Below are positions 54,201 through 62,454 of a stretch of 64,000 nucleotides of DNA, in pieces. The first letter of the stretch is position 1. Each line of letters opens with the position of its first letter. A program made the position numbers and the translations under genes. The DNA comes from Micromonospora foliorum. Its GTDB lineage: Bacteria > Actinomycetota > Actinomycetes > Mycobacteriales > Micromonosporaceae. The stretch is taken from NCBI RefSeq assembly GCF_022229015.1, contig NZ_JAKKFF010000094.1, forward strand, positions 1-64,000, in the 5' to 3' direction. The notes below the pieces were generated by a model. The model did not search any database. It was not told where the DNA came from and worked only from the letters and a program-made list of their open reading frames with translations.

Positions 54201-55000
54201 ACAGTTGTGCGGCGGTCGGGGCCGTGCGCGGCGTCCAGCAGCGCCTCGATGAACCGGCGGCGTTCCGCCTTGTCGGGGCAGAGTGTGAACACCTCCTCGA
54301 ACTGATCCACCACCAGCAGCGCGCGGGCCTGCGGCGGGCCGCCCGCCAGTGCGCTCCGCACCGCGATGTCGAGCGCCGCGGGATCCGCCGCCAGGTCCTT
54401 TCGGATTTCTGGGGCATCCTGGCCGGTCAACTTCGCGACCTCGGCGGCCAACGCCTCCAGCGGGCATTCGGTCGGCGTCAACAACATGGTCTGCCACCGC
54501 TGCGCGAGCCCACGGTCGGCGGTGATGGCTCCCAGCAGACCGGCCCGCAGCAATGAGGACTTGCCGCTTCCGGAAGCCCCGACGACAGCGGTCAGGCACC
54601 GCCGATCGACCCGTGCCCAGAGCCGCTCGACCAACTCCGTACGGCCGAAGAACAGCTCCGCCTGCTCGGGCTGGAATGCCGTCAGCCCCTGATACGGGCA
54701 GCGCTGCGCGGTGGTCTCGGCGGTGCCGGAGGCGGCCGCCGCTTCGGAGATGGCTGACCACCGTGCCCGCCACTCGGCCGGGTCGCCGCCACAGGCTTGG
54801 ACGTACCCGAGCGTCACCTCCAGCGACGGCAGCCGGTCACCCTTCGCCGCGTCCGCCAAGGTGCTTGCCGAGTAGTGCGCGCGCCGAGCCAGGAGCCGAT
54901 AGCTCGGGTTGCCCGCATGCTCCCGCAACTGTCGTAGCTGCCACGCCAACCGTTGCACCGGGCCTGCCGCCGGGTCTACGGGCTTCTCCGGACGGCCCAA
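51230..55000 (-). CDS. XRE-type HTH / STAND NTPase (nSTAND1) / WD40-repeat protein
   Basis: Protein of 1256 residues. The TTG at 55000 is chosen because GGAGGTGGG lies 5-7 nt upstream and it gives the family start MGRPEKPVDPAAGPVQRLAW. Residues 1-85 form a helical DNA-binding domain similar to XRE-type HTH (RRAHYSASTLADAAKGDRLP). The STAND NTPase runs about 100-530 with Walker A VGASGSGKSS (140-149) and Walker B RALLVVDQFEEVF (about 230). A membrane helix (about 545-565) is followed by about 14 WD40 blades (SPDGTRVASAGSDGTVRLWD-like). Large signalling scaffolds of this kind are common in Streptomyces and Micromonospora; the ligand is unknown. Confidence 0.87.
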   Translation of the reverse strand: MGRPEKPVDPAAGPVQRLAWQLRQLREHAGNPSYRLLARRAHYSASTLADAAKGDRLPSLEVTLGYVQACGGDPAEWRARWSAISEAAAASGTAETTAQRCPYQGLTAFQPEQAELFFGRTELVERLWARVDRRCLTAVVGASGSGKSSLLRAGLLGAITADRGLAQRWQTMLLTPTECPLEALAAEVAKLTGQDAPEIRKDLAADPAALDIAVRSALAGGPPQARALLVVDQFEEVFTLCPDKAERRRFIEALLDAAHGPDRRTTVVLGVRADFLAHLMQYPNLAAALDDEAYLLVRPVSSTDLRDIIIRPAAQVGIGVEADLVSTVLADAADEPGALPLVSHALLETWQRRTGETLTLTAYQASGGVRGAIAQTAERAYGDFGSAEQHAARRVFLRLTALGDGTEDTRRRIMRTELDGIADEAVTARVLDKLAESRLVVMGDGTVEVAHEALIRAWPRLHRWLTDGRANLLIHRRLTEAAHTWATLHRDAGALYRGTQLLGARALAEDHPEELNELESSFLHASSALAESEQNAVRRQARLFKRLVAGISTLLVLALLGGGVAVRQRQDTRRQQVATLSGELSLQARSLLATDPDLAGLLAVEADHLNSNTETQGSVLSAAAAPRRTELNVGGPSIYTVAFNPDHSLLASAAGDGTIGLWDPARGTRLATLSGHTGRTADLAFADHGRLLASVGIDRSIIIWDVATRQQKTRLTENNLGSGMAFSPDGTKLAVGLAGGPGTDANAGRAGDIALYDLRTTTRTVLREHRSPVRSLTFSHDGAVLVSSDGVKHPAAWRVATGAVFARLPADHVFSVAFGPSGYILAGSADDRGVYLWDLAGGQPVRLPPLPLAGRYAWTISAPTDSKLAVADENGAITIWDVRRRESLQTFQDRGRTETVSVALSRDGAMLASAGFNGTIVLHNLEDAPFSGFAAQVKDLKISPDGTRVASAGSDGTVRLWDTDGRQVAALAGHADEVQAVAFSPDGLRLAAVTRNNIVTIWDLQRRRHATRPIVSKGIGASTDVAFDPGGRLVAAATLGPFIWDVGDINNPTDITARFPAHIVTSLAFTPDGRRLLGASVGGFVNTWDVTTGKLLSRVKSQQGTVQDIAVSPDGALLATAGDSRTVKLWDAATGSELAVLHGHTAPVQVLAFSRDGRRIASAGDDGTIVVWDTVTQQRVATLSGHGARVRGLAFTAARTLISGAEDGRIISWSFDLRAARAQICATVGRELTRQEWATHIPSERYDPSCGTPPSR

Positions 55001-55293
55001 TACCCACCTCCGCATACAGGGCCGTAACTCTCGCCGCGCGACCATGGCGAGCTTCGGCACGGGCGCCCATCGGATCGGGCCAGAAGAAGTATCCAGTTGC
55101 GGCGATGCGGTTGCGGCCTGGGGTTCGGTCCGCGCCGGCAGGCAGCAGGTAACGACTGTCCCATCGGAGCGGGGGAGCACTCGCCTGGGCCTGGCGTTGC
55201 GCTACCGTCAAAGCGCGTACCCCGGCGTCGATCAGTCCGCGTCCAGCGGCCGTCGGTGGCCCGTAGGACCCCACCAGATCCAAGGAGAACCCG

Positions 55294-55533
55294 ATGCCGG
55301 AGCCTGAGCCCGCCCAAGACGCCCCCGCGGTGGCTGCCGACACCTCAACAACGGCCGAGGCCGAGACCGAGACCGAGACCGAGACCGAGCAGCCTGCCGT
55401 TCCCGCGAATCGGGCTGCCCGACGCGCGAAAGGCAAGGTCGTCTCGCCTCAACCGCATGGAAAGGGTCAGCACCTCGGCGGCCGGGGCTCGGTCCAGAGC
55501 CCTCGCCAGTGGGGTAACCGCCGTAGCGGTTGA
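55294..55533 (+). CDS. Small low-complexity cytosolic protein
   Basis: Seventy-nine residues after AAGGAGA. Acidic first half with a run of Glu-Thr pairs, then NRAARRAKGKV and a Gly/Arg-rich end RQWGNRRSG. The type is common in actinobacterial genomes (short, disordered, conserved basic tail) and of unknown role. Divergent from the STAND/WD40 gene. Confidence 0.6.
   Translation: MPEPEPAQDAPAVAADTSTTAEAETETETETEQPAVPANRAARRAKGKVVSPQPHGKGQHLGGRGSVQSPRQWGNRRSG
55361..55389 (+). repeat. Hexanucleotide GAGACC repeat
   Basis: Four to five tandem copies of GAGACC coding Glu-Thr pairs in the small acidic protein. In-frame slippage would change only the number of pairs. Confidence 0.8.
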
Positions 55534-55575
55534 TCCGTTGATGGGCGCTCGGTCGGACCGTGGGAGGGAGCGAGG

Positions 55576-56286
55576 GTGGCGCAGCGGAGAGCACTTGTGG
55601 TTCGGGGCGGTTGGGAGGGGCACCAGCCGGTCAAGGCGACGGAGTTGTTCCTCCCCTTCCTCGAACGGAGCGGCTATGCCGTACGAATCGAGGACTCGAC
55701 CGAGATCTACGCCGATGCCGCCGAGATGGCGGAGACCGACCTCGTCGTGCAGTGCATGACGATGTCGCAGATCACCGCGGAGCAGGTGGCGGGCCTCAGC
55801 GCGGCGGTCATCGCCGGTATGGGCTTCACCGGCTGGCACGGCGGCATCGTGGACTCGTTCCGCGCGTCATCCGAATACCTGCATCTGGTGGGCGGCCAGT
55901 TCGCGACCCATCCGGGTCGGGAGCCGTGTGAGCGTCACGGTGGTCCGGAGGACAACTTCCTGCCGCACACGGTGCGCGTCACCGACCTCGGCCGGGAGCA
56001 CCCGATCACCGCGGGAATCGAGGACTTCGACCTGGTCACCGAGCAGTACTGGGTGCTGCACGATGACCTCATCGACGTACTGGCCGTGACCACCCACCCG
56101 ACCCAGGCGTGGCATCCGTGGCACCGGCCGGTCACCTCGCCCGCGATCTGGACCCGACGGTGGGGTGCCGGGCGCATCGTCGTGACGACCCCGGGGCACA
56201 GCCTGGACGTGCTGGAGCACCCGAGCGTCCGTACCGTCATCGAGAGGGGGATGGTGTGGGCGACCCGCACCGTGTCGGCGTCGTAG
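55576..56286 (+). CDS. ThuA-domain protein (trehalose-utilisation type)
   Basis: Protein of 236 residues from a GTG at 55576. ThuA (class I glutamine amidotransferase-like) pattern: RRALVVRGGWEGHQPVKATE, VIAGMGFTGWHGGIVDSFR, HLVGGQFATHPG, HPITAGIEDFDLVTEQYWVL and RIVVTTPGHSLDVLEHP. The family catalyses steps in oxidised disaccharide (3-keto-trehalose/sucrose) metabolism. Its 3' end overlaps the next oxidoreductase gene by 31 bp, the classic ThuA-ThuB pairing. Confidence 0.83.
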   Translation: MAQRRALVVRGGWEGHQPVKATELFLPFLERSGYAVRIEDSTEIYADAAEMAETDLVVQCMTMSQITAEQVAGLSAAVIAGMGFTGWHGGIVDSFRASSEYLHLVGGQFATHPGREPCERHGGPEDNFLPHTVRVTDLGREHPITAGIEDFDLVTEQYWVLHDDLIDVLAVTTHPTQAWHPWHRPVTSPAIWTRRWGAGRIVVTTPGHSLDVLEHPSVRTVIERGMVWATRTVSAS

Positions 56287-57374
56287 GTCTCGGGGTCATC
56301 TCCCGCGCCTACCTGGACACACTCGCGGACCACCCCGAGGTGAGCATCGTCGCGGTGGCCGACCTCGACGCCTCCCGGTCGGCCGCGGTCGCGGCCACGA
56401 TTCCCGGAGCCGAGGCGATGAGCGTGGAGCGTCTGCTCACCCGCCCGGACGTGCGGACGGTGCTCAACCTCACCATCCCCGCGGCGCACGCGGACGTCTC
56501 GCTGGGTGCGATCGACGCCGGCAAGAACGTGTACGTCGAGAAGCCGCTCGCCGTGACGTTCCCGGACGGCCGCTCGATCATCGAACGGGCCGCGTCGGCC
56601 GGCGTCCGCGTCGGGTGCGCGCCGGACACCGTCCTGGGCACGGGTACGCAGACGGCTCGGGCGGCGATCGACGGCGGGCTCATCGGACGCCCGATGTCCG
56701 CGTCGGCCGTCATGGTCACGCCGGGGCACGAGCGCTGGCATCCCCACCCCGACTTCTACTACGCCCCGGGCGGCGGCCCGATGCTGGACATGGGGCCGTA
56801 CTACATCTCGGCGCTCATCCACCTGCTCGGGCCGGTCCGGGCGGTGACCGGAGCCGCCAGCCGCCTACGCGCCGAGCGTGTCATCGGCTCGGGCCCACGG
56901 ACCGGCGAGCGGATCCCGGTGGGGGTGGACACCCACCTCACCGGCGTACTCGAGCACGCCAACGGTGCTCTCTCCACCATCACGACGAGCTTCGACGGCG
57001 TCCGGACGACGGCGGCGCCGATCGAGGTCCACGGGGAGGCCGGCACGCTCGCCGTACCCGATCCGAACTACTTCGACGGTGAGGTCCGCCTCTTCGCGCT
57101 CGGCGACACCGAATGGCGCGCTCTCGAACCGCGGGCCGGTTACGCCAAGGGTTCCCGGGGCATCGGGCTGATCGACCTCGCCAGGGCCGACGATCAGCGT
57201 CCGCCGCGCGCTGACGGCCACGTCGCACTGCACGTACTCGAAACGATGACCAGCCTGCTCCGCTCGGCGACGGAAGGCCGGCGGATCGAGCTGACGACGG
57301 TGGTGGAGCGGCCGGCGCCGGTTCCGCTCACCCCGGTCGAGGACTGGAAGGCGTACGACGCGAACGGACGCTGA
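56256..57374 (+). CDS. Gfo/Idh/MocA-family oxidoreductase (ThuB-like partner)
   Basis: Protein of 372 residues from a GTG at 56256 inside the ThuA gene; GAGAGGGGG precedes it. N-terminal Rossmann domain with GVVGLGVISRAYLDTLADHP and VAVADLDASR; EKPLAVTF (Lys of the EKP motif, about 93); C-terminal GFO_IDH_MocA sheet with GGPMLDMGPYYISALIHLLG carrying the catalytic His-like region. Likely acts on an oxidised sugar produced or consumed with ThuA. Confidence 0.85.
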   Translation: MGDPHRVGVVGLGVISRAYLDTLADHPEVSIVAVADLDASRSAAVAATIPGAEAMSVERLLTRPDVRTVLNLTIPAAHADVSLGAIDAGKNVYVEKPLAVTFPDGRSIIERAASAGVRVGCAPDTVLGTGTQTARAAIDGGLIGRPMSASAVMVTPGHERWHPHPDFYYAPGGGPMLDMGPYYISALIHLLGPVRAVTGAASRLRAERVIGSGPRTGERIPVGVDTHLTGVLEHANGALSTITTSFDGVRTTAAPIEVHGEAGTLAVPDPNYFDGEVRLFALGDTEWRALEPRAGYAKGSRGIGLIDLARADDQRPPRADGHVALHVLETMTSLLRSATEGRRIELTTVVERPAPVPLTPVEDWKAYDANGR

Positions 57375-57388
57375 AGTGGAGCCCTCGG

Positions 57389-58522
57389 TCAGTTGTGCGG
57401 CGACGGGCGGACGGCGGACAGGACGTAGCGGATGACCTGCTCATCGTCGTAGAGGCTGGAGTGCGCGAGGCCACTCCTGGTGGCAGTGGCGCGAGGCTCA
57501 AGCTGCAGCAGCGTCGCCGTGCCGGGCGGGGCTGCCTCGGCCGAGCAGGACGCGACCAGACCGGCGAACGGGCCGTCGATGCCGAACAACACCGCCGAGC
57601 CGGCCATCGCCGCCACCACGGCAACCACCACGAGGCCGGGTGCGGTGAACCCGTAGATCAGCAGGTTGAACGCCAACTGCCCGCCGTGCCCCACGAGAGT
57701 GGCCACCACAACCGCGAGCTGCGGCAGCCCGATGAGGATGGTCCAGAACCACAGATTGGTCAGCAGCCGGGTCGCTGCCGCGCTCAACCAGCCGACGAAC
57801 TGGCCGGCCGCGAGCAACCCGGATGCCTCATCGCCGGCGGCCCGGATGACAACGATCTCGTCGGGTCGAGCCGTGGGTGCGTGAACAGCGCCGATGAGCC
57901 GGCTCCGCCAGCCCGGGCCCAGGGATCGCCGGTGCAGGACCGCGCCGACGGCACACAGGGCCAGGATGGCCGCGAAGACACCGCCACCGACGAGCAGCGC
58001 CGCGTCGGCGGGCGAACGCGGGCCGGTCACGGCTGTCGCCGAAGCCGAGCCGAGCAGCAGCACGCTGAACAGCACGATGACGAACAGCGGCCATCCGGTG
58101 ATGCTGCGAGAACGCGCGTGCAGGAACGGCGTCGCCAGGGTCACTGTGGTGACCGGCGCCGCGCGGCCCCGCGCGGTACGCAACCGGTCGGCGGCGTGTA
58201 GTGCGACATTCCCGCCGTGGCTGTGCGCGATCACCCAGTGTCGGGCGCGAGGATGCTCGGTGAGCTGCTGCCGCAGATACTCGGCCAGGCCGTGCGCGGC
58301 GGAGGCTCGCGCCCGGTGAGAGTTGCGACCCGACCACACGAACCGGGTGACGTGGCAGCCGGCCTGCCGCAGCGACGTGCTCAAGGCGCTGTCCGGCCTG
58401 GTCCACGGCGCGTCGGGTGCGAACGTGCCGTGGACCAACGTGATCACAGAGGCACGGTCACCGACCGTGGATCGGGTCGAGCGCTTGGCCATCGATGTAC
58501 CGTACTGCGTCTCGGCGCTCAT
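57389..58522 (-). CDS. Membrane protein with N-terminal alpha/beta-hydrolase (lipase-like) domain
   Basis: Protein of 377 residues from the ATG at 58522. It opens with VITLVHGTFAPDAPWT and holds the nucleophile elbow HWVIAHSHGGNVALHAADRL (GxSxG-like AHSHGG). Four membrane helices follow (around 145-165, 177-200, 255-280, 290-320). The hydrolase domain is therefore cytosolic and membrane-tethered. Substrate unknown. It is divergent from the LigD-type phosphoesterase gene. Confidence 0.7.
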   Translation of the reverse strand: MSAETQYGTSMAKRSTRSTVGDRASVITLVHGTFAPDAPWTRPDSALSTSLRQAGCHVTRFVWSGRNSHRARASAAHGLAEYLRQQLTEHPRARHWVIAHSHGGNVALHAADRLRTARGRAAPVTTVTLATPFLHARSRSITGWPLFVIVLFSVLLLGSASATAVTGPRSPADAALLVGGGVFAAILALCAVGAVLHRRSLGPGWRSRLIGAVHAPTARPDEIVVIRAAGDEASGLLAAGQFVGWLSAAATRLLTNLWFWTILIGLPQLAVVVATLVGHGGQLAFNLLIYGFTAPGLVVVAVVAAMAGSAVLFGIDGPFAGLVASCSAEAAPPGTATLLQLEPRATATRSGLAHSSLYDDEQVIRYVLSAVRPSPHN

Positions 58523-58604
58523 CGACCTGCTCGAGGACTGGAAGGCGGACCAGGCGTCGTGAGGTGGTCGCGTTGACAGGCGGACGGGCCGGCAGAGGCC
58601 GACA

Positions 58605-58973
58605 ATGGGAAGAGTGGCACCTGCCTTCGTCCTGCACCACCACCGCAAACCACGACCGCACTTCGATCTGCGGCTCGAGGAGGACGGTGTGCTGCGCTCC
58701 TGGGCGGTGCCTCGCGGTCTGCCGGACAGCCCGAGCGACAACCGGCTCGCGATTGCCGTACCCGACCACGACCTCGATCACCTCACCTACGAGGACGTCG
58801 ACAAGTCGATCGCCGACATCGGCACGTGGGAGGAGCACGATCGCACCGCCCGCCGGATGCTGTTCACGTTGCACGGCCGCACCGGCCGCCGGCGATACGC
58901 GCTCATCCGCACCGGCGAGGGATGGCTGCTCCACCTGACGAAGGAGCAGCCTCCGGACGAGCGCGGACTGTAG
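58605..58973 (+). CDS. Stand-alone LigD-type 3'-phosphoesterase domain protein
   Basis: Protein of 122 residues. It matches the phosphoesterase (PE) domain of bacterial NHEJ ligase LigD: FVLHHHRKPRPHFDLRLEED then GVLRSWAVPRGLP, with the catalytic His/Asp/Arg set, and GTWEEHDRTARRML later. PE trims 3'-phosphate or ribonucleotide ends. No ligase or Ku gene is in the window, so it is a detached module. Confidence 0.85.
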   Translation: MGRVAPAFVLHHHRKPRPHFDLRLEEDGVLRSWAVPRGLPDSPSDNRLAIAVPDHDLDHLTYEDVDKSIADIGTWEEHDRTARRMLFTLHGRTGRRRYALIRTGEGWLLHLTKEQPPDERGL

Positions 58974-59031
58974 AGCAGGCAGACGGCCAGGGCGGTCGGC
59001 GAGATGTCGAGGTACGCCCTAGCATCGCCGC

Positions 59032-59766
59032 ATGGCAACACGGCTTGTTCAGATCAACATGAAGGCTCGGGACGACTCCGCGCTGGGCGGCTTCTGGGCG
59101 CAGGCGCTCGGTTGGGGAGTCTCCAGTGAGGGACCGGGCGTGACCAACCTCGAACCCGAGGGCTTCGTCTACCCCGATCCCGTCGCTGTCTGCGTCGACC
59201 TCATCGTCTCCTCGGAGCCCAAGACGGTGAAGAACCGGGTGCACGTGGACCTCGCCACCACCTCGGCGGCCCACCAGGAGCAGGTGGTTGCGCGCCTGAA
59301 GGATCTCGGCGCAACAGTTGCCGACGTGGGCCAGGGCGAGGTGCCGTGGACGGTCATGGCCGACCCGGAGGGCAACGAGTTCTGCGTGCTGGACCCCCGA
59401 CCGCTCTACCGGGACACCGGACCGATCGCCGCCGTGGTGGTGGACTGCGCGGATCCGCGAGCCATGGCCCGGTTCTGGAGCGAGGCCACGGACTGGACCC
59501 TGCACGAGGTGACCGACCAGGGGGCGAGACTTCGCTCCGCCAAGGGCGTCGGCCCCTATCTGGAGTTCGTCCGTACACCCGACGTGAAGAGCGGGTGGAA
59601 CCGCGTCCATCTCGACGTCCGCCCGTATCCCGGTGACGATCCGGCTGTCGAGGCGGCCAGGCTGCGGAGTCTCGGCGCGACCGCCGTCGACCTGGGCCAG
59701 GACGTCCCGTGGCGGGTGCTCGCCGACCCGGAAGGCAACGAGTTCTGCCTCCTCACCCCGGGCTGA
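59032..59766 (+). CDS. Two-domain VOC (glyoxalase-like) protein
   Basis: Protein of 244 residues made of two VOC modules. Both end in DPEGNEFCVL or DPEGNEFCLL; the first starts RLVQINMKARDDSALGGFWA, the second AAVVVDCADPRAMARFWSEA. Internal VHVDLAT and VHLDVRP strands contribute the His. Related to the single-domain gene at 11544. Function (enzyme or ligand sequestration) is open. Confidence 0.83.
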   Translation: MATRLVQINMKARDDSALGGFWAQALGWGVSSEGPGVTNLEPEGFVYPDPVAVCVDLIVSSEPKTVKNRVHVDLATTSAAHQEQVVARLKDLGATVADVGQGEVPWTVMADPEGNEFCVLDPRPLYRDTGPIAAVVVDCADPRAMARFWSEATDWTLHEVTDQGARLRSAKGVGPYLEFVRTPDVKSGWNRVHLDVRPYPGDDPAVEAARLRSLGATAVDLGQDVPWRVLADPEGNEFCLLTPG

Positions 59767-59829
59767 CCCGGCCCGTCACCACCGCCCGCCGCCGGGCCCG
59801 CCGCCGGGCCGAAGGCTGAGGCCCGCCGT

Positions 59830-61974
59830 TCAGGCCGAGGAGCGCGACCGTGACGCGGAGGCTTCGACAGTCTCACGGGCGCCGTGGACGGCGACCCCGG
59901 TCAGCCGGATGGTCCCCAGCGCCTCGGGGACATGCGGATCGGTGGCGAGGATCCCGTCGTCGACGTCGAGCCCGAGCATCGTCCGCAGGAAGAGCAGGGG
60001 TGCGCCGCTGGCCCAGGCCTGGGGGTTGCAGGCGGTGGGGTACGGCACGGGTCGTCGGCCGAGCGAGCGGTCGTACCCGGAGATGGCCTCGGGCAGGCGG
60101 TATTCGAAGTGGGCTGCAGCCTCCAGCATCGCCATCGCGATGCGGTTCGCCGCGTCGTGGTGGCCGTACCGGGCGAGCCCGGCGGCGATGATCGAGTTGT
60201 CGTGTGGCCACACGGTCCCGAGGTGGTAGCCGATGGGGTTGTATCCCACGTCCTCGGTGGACAGGGTCCGGACACCCCAGCCGGAGAACATCTCGTCGGA
60301 CATCAAGTGGCGGGCCACCGTGGCGGCACGGTCCGGCGGGACGATGCCGCTCCACAGCAGGTGACCCATGTTCGAGGTCATCGAGTCGATGGGGCGCTTG
60401 TCGGCGTCGAGGCCGATCGCGTAGTAGCCCCCGCGCTCGGGCAGCCAGTAGTCGCGGTTGAACCGCTCGCGCAGCTGGGCGGCTTCGGTACGCAGACGTC
60501 GCGCCAGTGCGCGGTCGGCCCAGGGCCCGTCGGCGAGTTGCGCGGCGCGGAGCTTCGCGTCATAGGTGTAGCCCTGGATCTCACAGGTGGCGATCGGCAG
60601 GGTGGGAAGGCTGCTGTCGGCGAACTGGACCCCGTCCGGTGAGTCGCGCCAGCAGTGGTTGCGCATGCCTTCGGGGGAGCGGGTGGCGTACTCGACGTAG
60701 CCGTCGCCGTCGCGGTCTCCGAAGTTGTCGATCCACCGCAGGGCCGCATCGGCGTTGGGACGTAGCCGCTGGACCAACGCGTCGTCGCCCGTCCACCGCC
60801 AGTACTCGTTGAGGAGAATGAGCCACAGCTGGGTGGTGTCGGCCGCGCCGAAGCACGGGCCGTACGGCATGATGCCGAGCTGCGTCAGCTCGCCGGAACG
60901 GAACTCGTGAAGTATCTTTCCCGGTTCCTCGTCGCTGAAGTCGTCGACGACGCTGCCCTGATGGTCGGCAAGGGTGACCAGCGCACCCCGGGCGACGTCG
61001 GGTCCGCAGCTGACGCTCTGGTAGGCGGTGATCAGGGTGTCCCGTCCGAAGACCGCCAGGAACCAGGGCATGCCGGCGGCCAGCAGAACGACCTGCTCGC
61101 CGTGGATCTCCTTGGCGATCCGCATCGACACCAGATCGGTGGCCGACTTGTGGTAAACGCTGCGCAACAGGTCTGATTCGGCGCTCAGGTGTGGCTTGTT
61201 CTCCCTCCACCGCCAGGCGGCGTCGTCGGCACCGGGGTCATGCTCCTCGCCGAAGGTACGGTTGGCCGGCTGGTAGTCCTTCCCCCGGCAGTTCAGCAGC
61301 ACCCGCAGCTCGCAACCCCAGGTCTCGCCTCGGCCCAGGTGCACGTCCCAGACCAGTGCGTCGCCCTCGACCCGATCGGCACGCGGCTCGGCCTCGATTG
61401 TGGTGACGGCCGACCAGTGCGAATTCTGGTAGGAGAAACGCAGCGCGGAACCGTCTGACCGGTGGGTCCGTCGAATGTCGGCCAGCCTGCTCCGCCCCGC
61501 CCCCTTGATCTCGAAGAGATCAGCGAAGTCCGCGCCGGCCTCCAACCGCAGACGCACGGAGACCGGCTCGGCACCAAAATATTGCACAGTGATCCGCTCG
61601 GACATGCCGTCGCCGACGAATCGTTCCCGTCGCACGCCGATCCGGTTCGCCGCCAGGCCCTCGACCTCAGGGTTCGCGAGAAAGAACGCCGCCGAGTACG
61701 GATCGACAGGGTTCGCGCTGAGGACGAGCGGAGCATTCCCGTCGAGGGTCAGCTCCCATCGGCTGATGTAGCGGGTGTCGTCGTGTACGAGACCAGCGAT
61801 GGAATCCGCCGGCACATTCCCGGCGGGATTGGACAACATGAAGGTCCGGCCTTCGAATATGCCGACCGCATCCGTGCCCAATTCCGGCGGCATGTCGCGG
61901 TTGGCGCCACCGGAGGTTTTGTCGGGCTGTTGTGTCGTCGACGGAGACCCGGACGGTGTCGACCGAGATTGCAT
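59830..61974 (-). CDS. Glycogen-debranching-type amylo-alpha-1,6-glucosidase
   Basis: Protein of 714 residues from the ATG at 61974, with GGGGGGAGAG upstream. N-terminal beta domain (about 30-250; GIFEGRTFMLSNPAGNVPAD, VHDDTRYISRWELTLDG) and a C-terminal (alpha/alpha)6 barrel (about 270-700) with PWFLAVFGRDTLITAYQSVS, DRDGDGYVEYATRSPEGMRN and GYHLGTVWPHDNSIIAAGLA, the last two carrying likely catalytic acids. This GDE_N_bis plus barrel layout is found in bacterial debranching glucosidases. Cytosolic (no signal). Confidence 0.82.
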   Translation of the reverse strand: MQSRSTPSGSPSTTQQPDKTSGGANRDMPPELGTDAVGIFEGRTFMLSNPAGNVPADSIAGLVHDDTRYISRWELTLDGNAPLVLSANPVDPYSAAFFLANPEVEGLAANRIGVRRERFVGDGMSERITVQYFGAEPVSVRLRLEAGADFADLFEIKGAGRSRLADIRRTHRSDGSALRFSYQNSHWSAVTTIEAEPRADRVEGDALVWDVHLGRGETWGCELRVLLNCRGKDYQPANRTFGEEHDPGADDAAWRWRENKPHLSAESDLLRSVYHKSATDLVSMRIAKEIHGEQVVLLAAGMPWFLAVFGRDTLITAYQSVSCGPDVARGALVTLADHQGSVVDDFSDEEPGKILHEFRSGELTQLGIMPYGPCFGAADTTQLWLILLNEYWRWTGDDALVQRLRPNADAALRWIDNFGDRDGDGYVEYATRSPEGMRNHCWRDSPDGVQFADSSLPTLPIATCEIQGYTYDAKLRAAQLADGPWADRALARRLRTEAAQLRERFNRDYWLPERGGYYAIGLDADKRPIDSMTSNMGHLLWSGIVPPDRAATVARHLMSDEMFSGWGVRTLSTEDVGYNPIGYHLGTVWPHDNSIIAAGLARYGHHDAANRIAMAMLEAAAHFEYRLPEAISGYDRSLGRRPVPYPTACNPQAWASGAPLLFLRTMLGLDVDDGILATDPHVPEALGTIRLTGVAVHGARETVEASASRSRSSA

Positions 61975-62144
61975 GGCATTCTCTCCCCCCGGTTGGCAGG
62001 GTAAAGACCCGCCATGCACCGCAGTCTAGGACTCGAAAAGATGACCTCGCTGCGATATCGAAGGGCGCCCACCGGGTTCGGGCAACGGCCCTATTGCGGC
62101 GAAAAGCGGCAGTTCGTGGCCGGAATGAGGTCCCACCGCGGACG

Positions 62145-62173
62145 TTGGCTTTAGCGCAACACCACTCTATGGT
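62145..62173 (+). promoter_or_regulatory. Sigma-70-like promoter upstream of the DksA-type gene
   Basis: TTGGCT (62145-62150), exactly 17 nt, then TATGGT (62168-62173). Transcription would start near 62180, giving a 275-nt leader before the DksA-type gene or, with the terminator, a 245-nt RNA. Confidence 0.55.
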
Positions 62174-62179
62174 GGGGGC

Positions 62180-62425
62180 ATGCCACCGGTGACCCTCCGC
62201 TCGCCCGCCGCCCCCCAGGCGGCGGTCTGCGGTGCTGCTCGGGTGCCGACGGTGACACGCCGCAAGGCCGACATGCGGGTGCCGGTTGTCCGCGCGCCGC
62301 GCACCGCGCCCACGCACACAATGTCGAGCCCGATGCGAACCGGCCGAGGCCCACCTGCGGAGTCGTTCCATACCCAGAACGACCGCCAGGGCGAAGCTAT
62401 CCAAGCTTCGGCCCTTTTTGTTTTT
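62180..62425 (+). ncRNA. Candidate leader RNA or small RNA ended by an intrinsic terminator
   Basis: The stretch between the promoter at 62145 and the terminator at 62389 shows no convincing coding frame. It would yield an RNA of about 245 nt, acting either as a stand-alone small RNA or as an attenuator leader controlling the DksA-type gene 30 nt further on. Inferred from the two signals only. Confidence 0.4.
62389..62425 (+). terminator. Intrinsic (rho-independent) terminator
   Basis: GGGCGAAGCT pairs with AGCTTCGGCCC (one bulge, 5-nt loop) and is followed by TTTTTGTTTTT, the only classic U-tract terminator in the window. It ends 29 bp before the DksA-type start codon. Confidence 0.75.
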
Positions 62426-62454
62426 CACGCCCAATTCCCCTTGAAAGGCAGACC

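Larger units (their letters stand above)
61975..62454. other. 480-bp non-coding region between glucosidase and DksA-type gene
   Basis: It contains the divergent control region of the glucosidase and, on the plus strand, a sigma-70-like promoter (62145-62173) and an intrinsic terminator (62389-62425). A 92-codon frame crosses the terminator but has poor codon usage and no ribosome site. Confidence 0.5.

Noticed and set aside
51230-55000. STAND/WD40 protein as a possible anti-phage defence gene
   Set aside because: HTH-STAND-WD40 scaffolds of this type are common chromosomal regulators in actinobacteria and no effector domain or defence neighbours are present.
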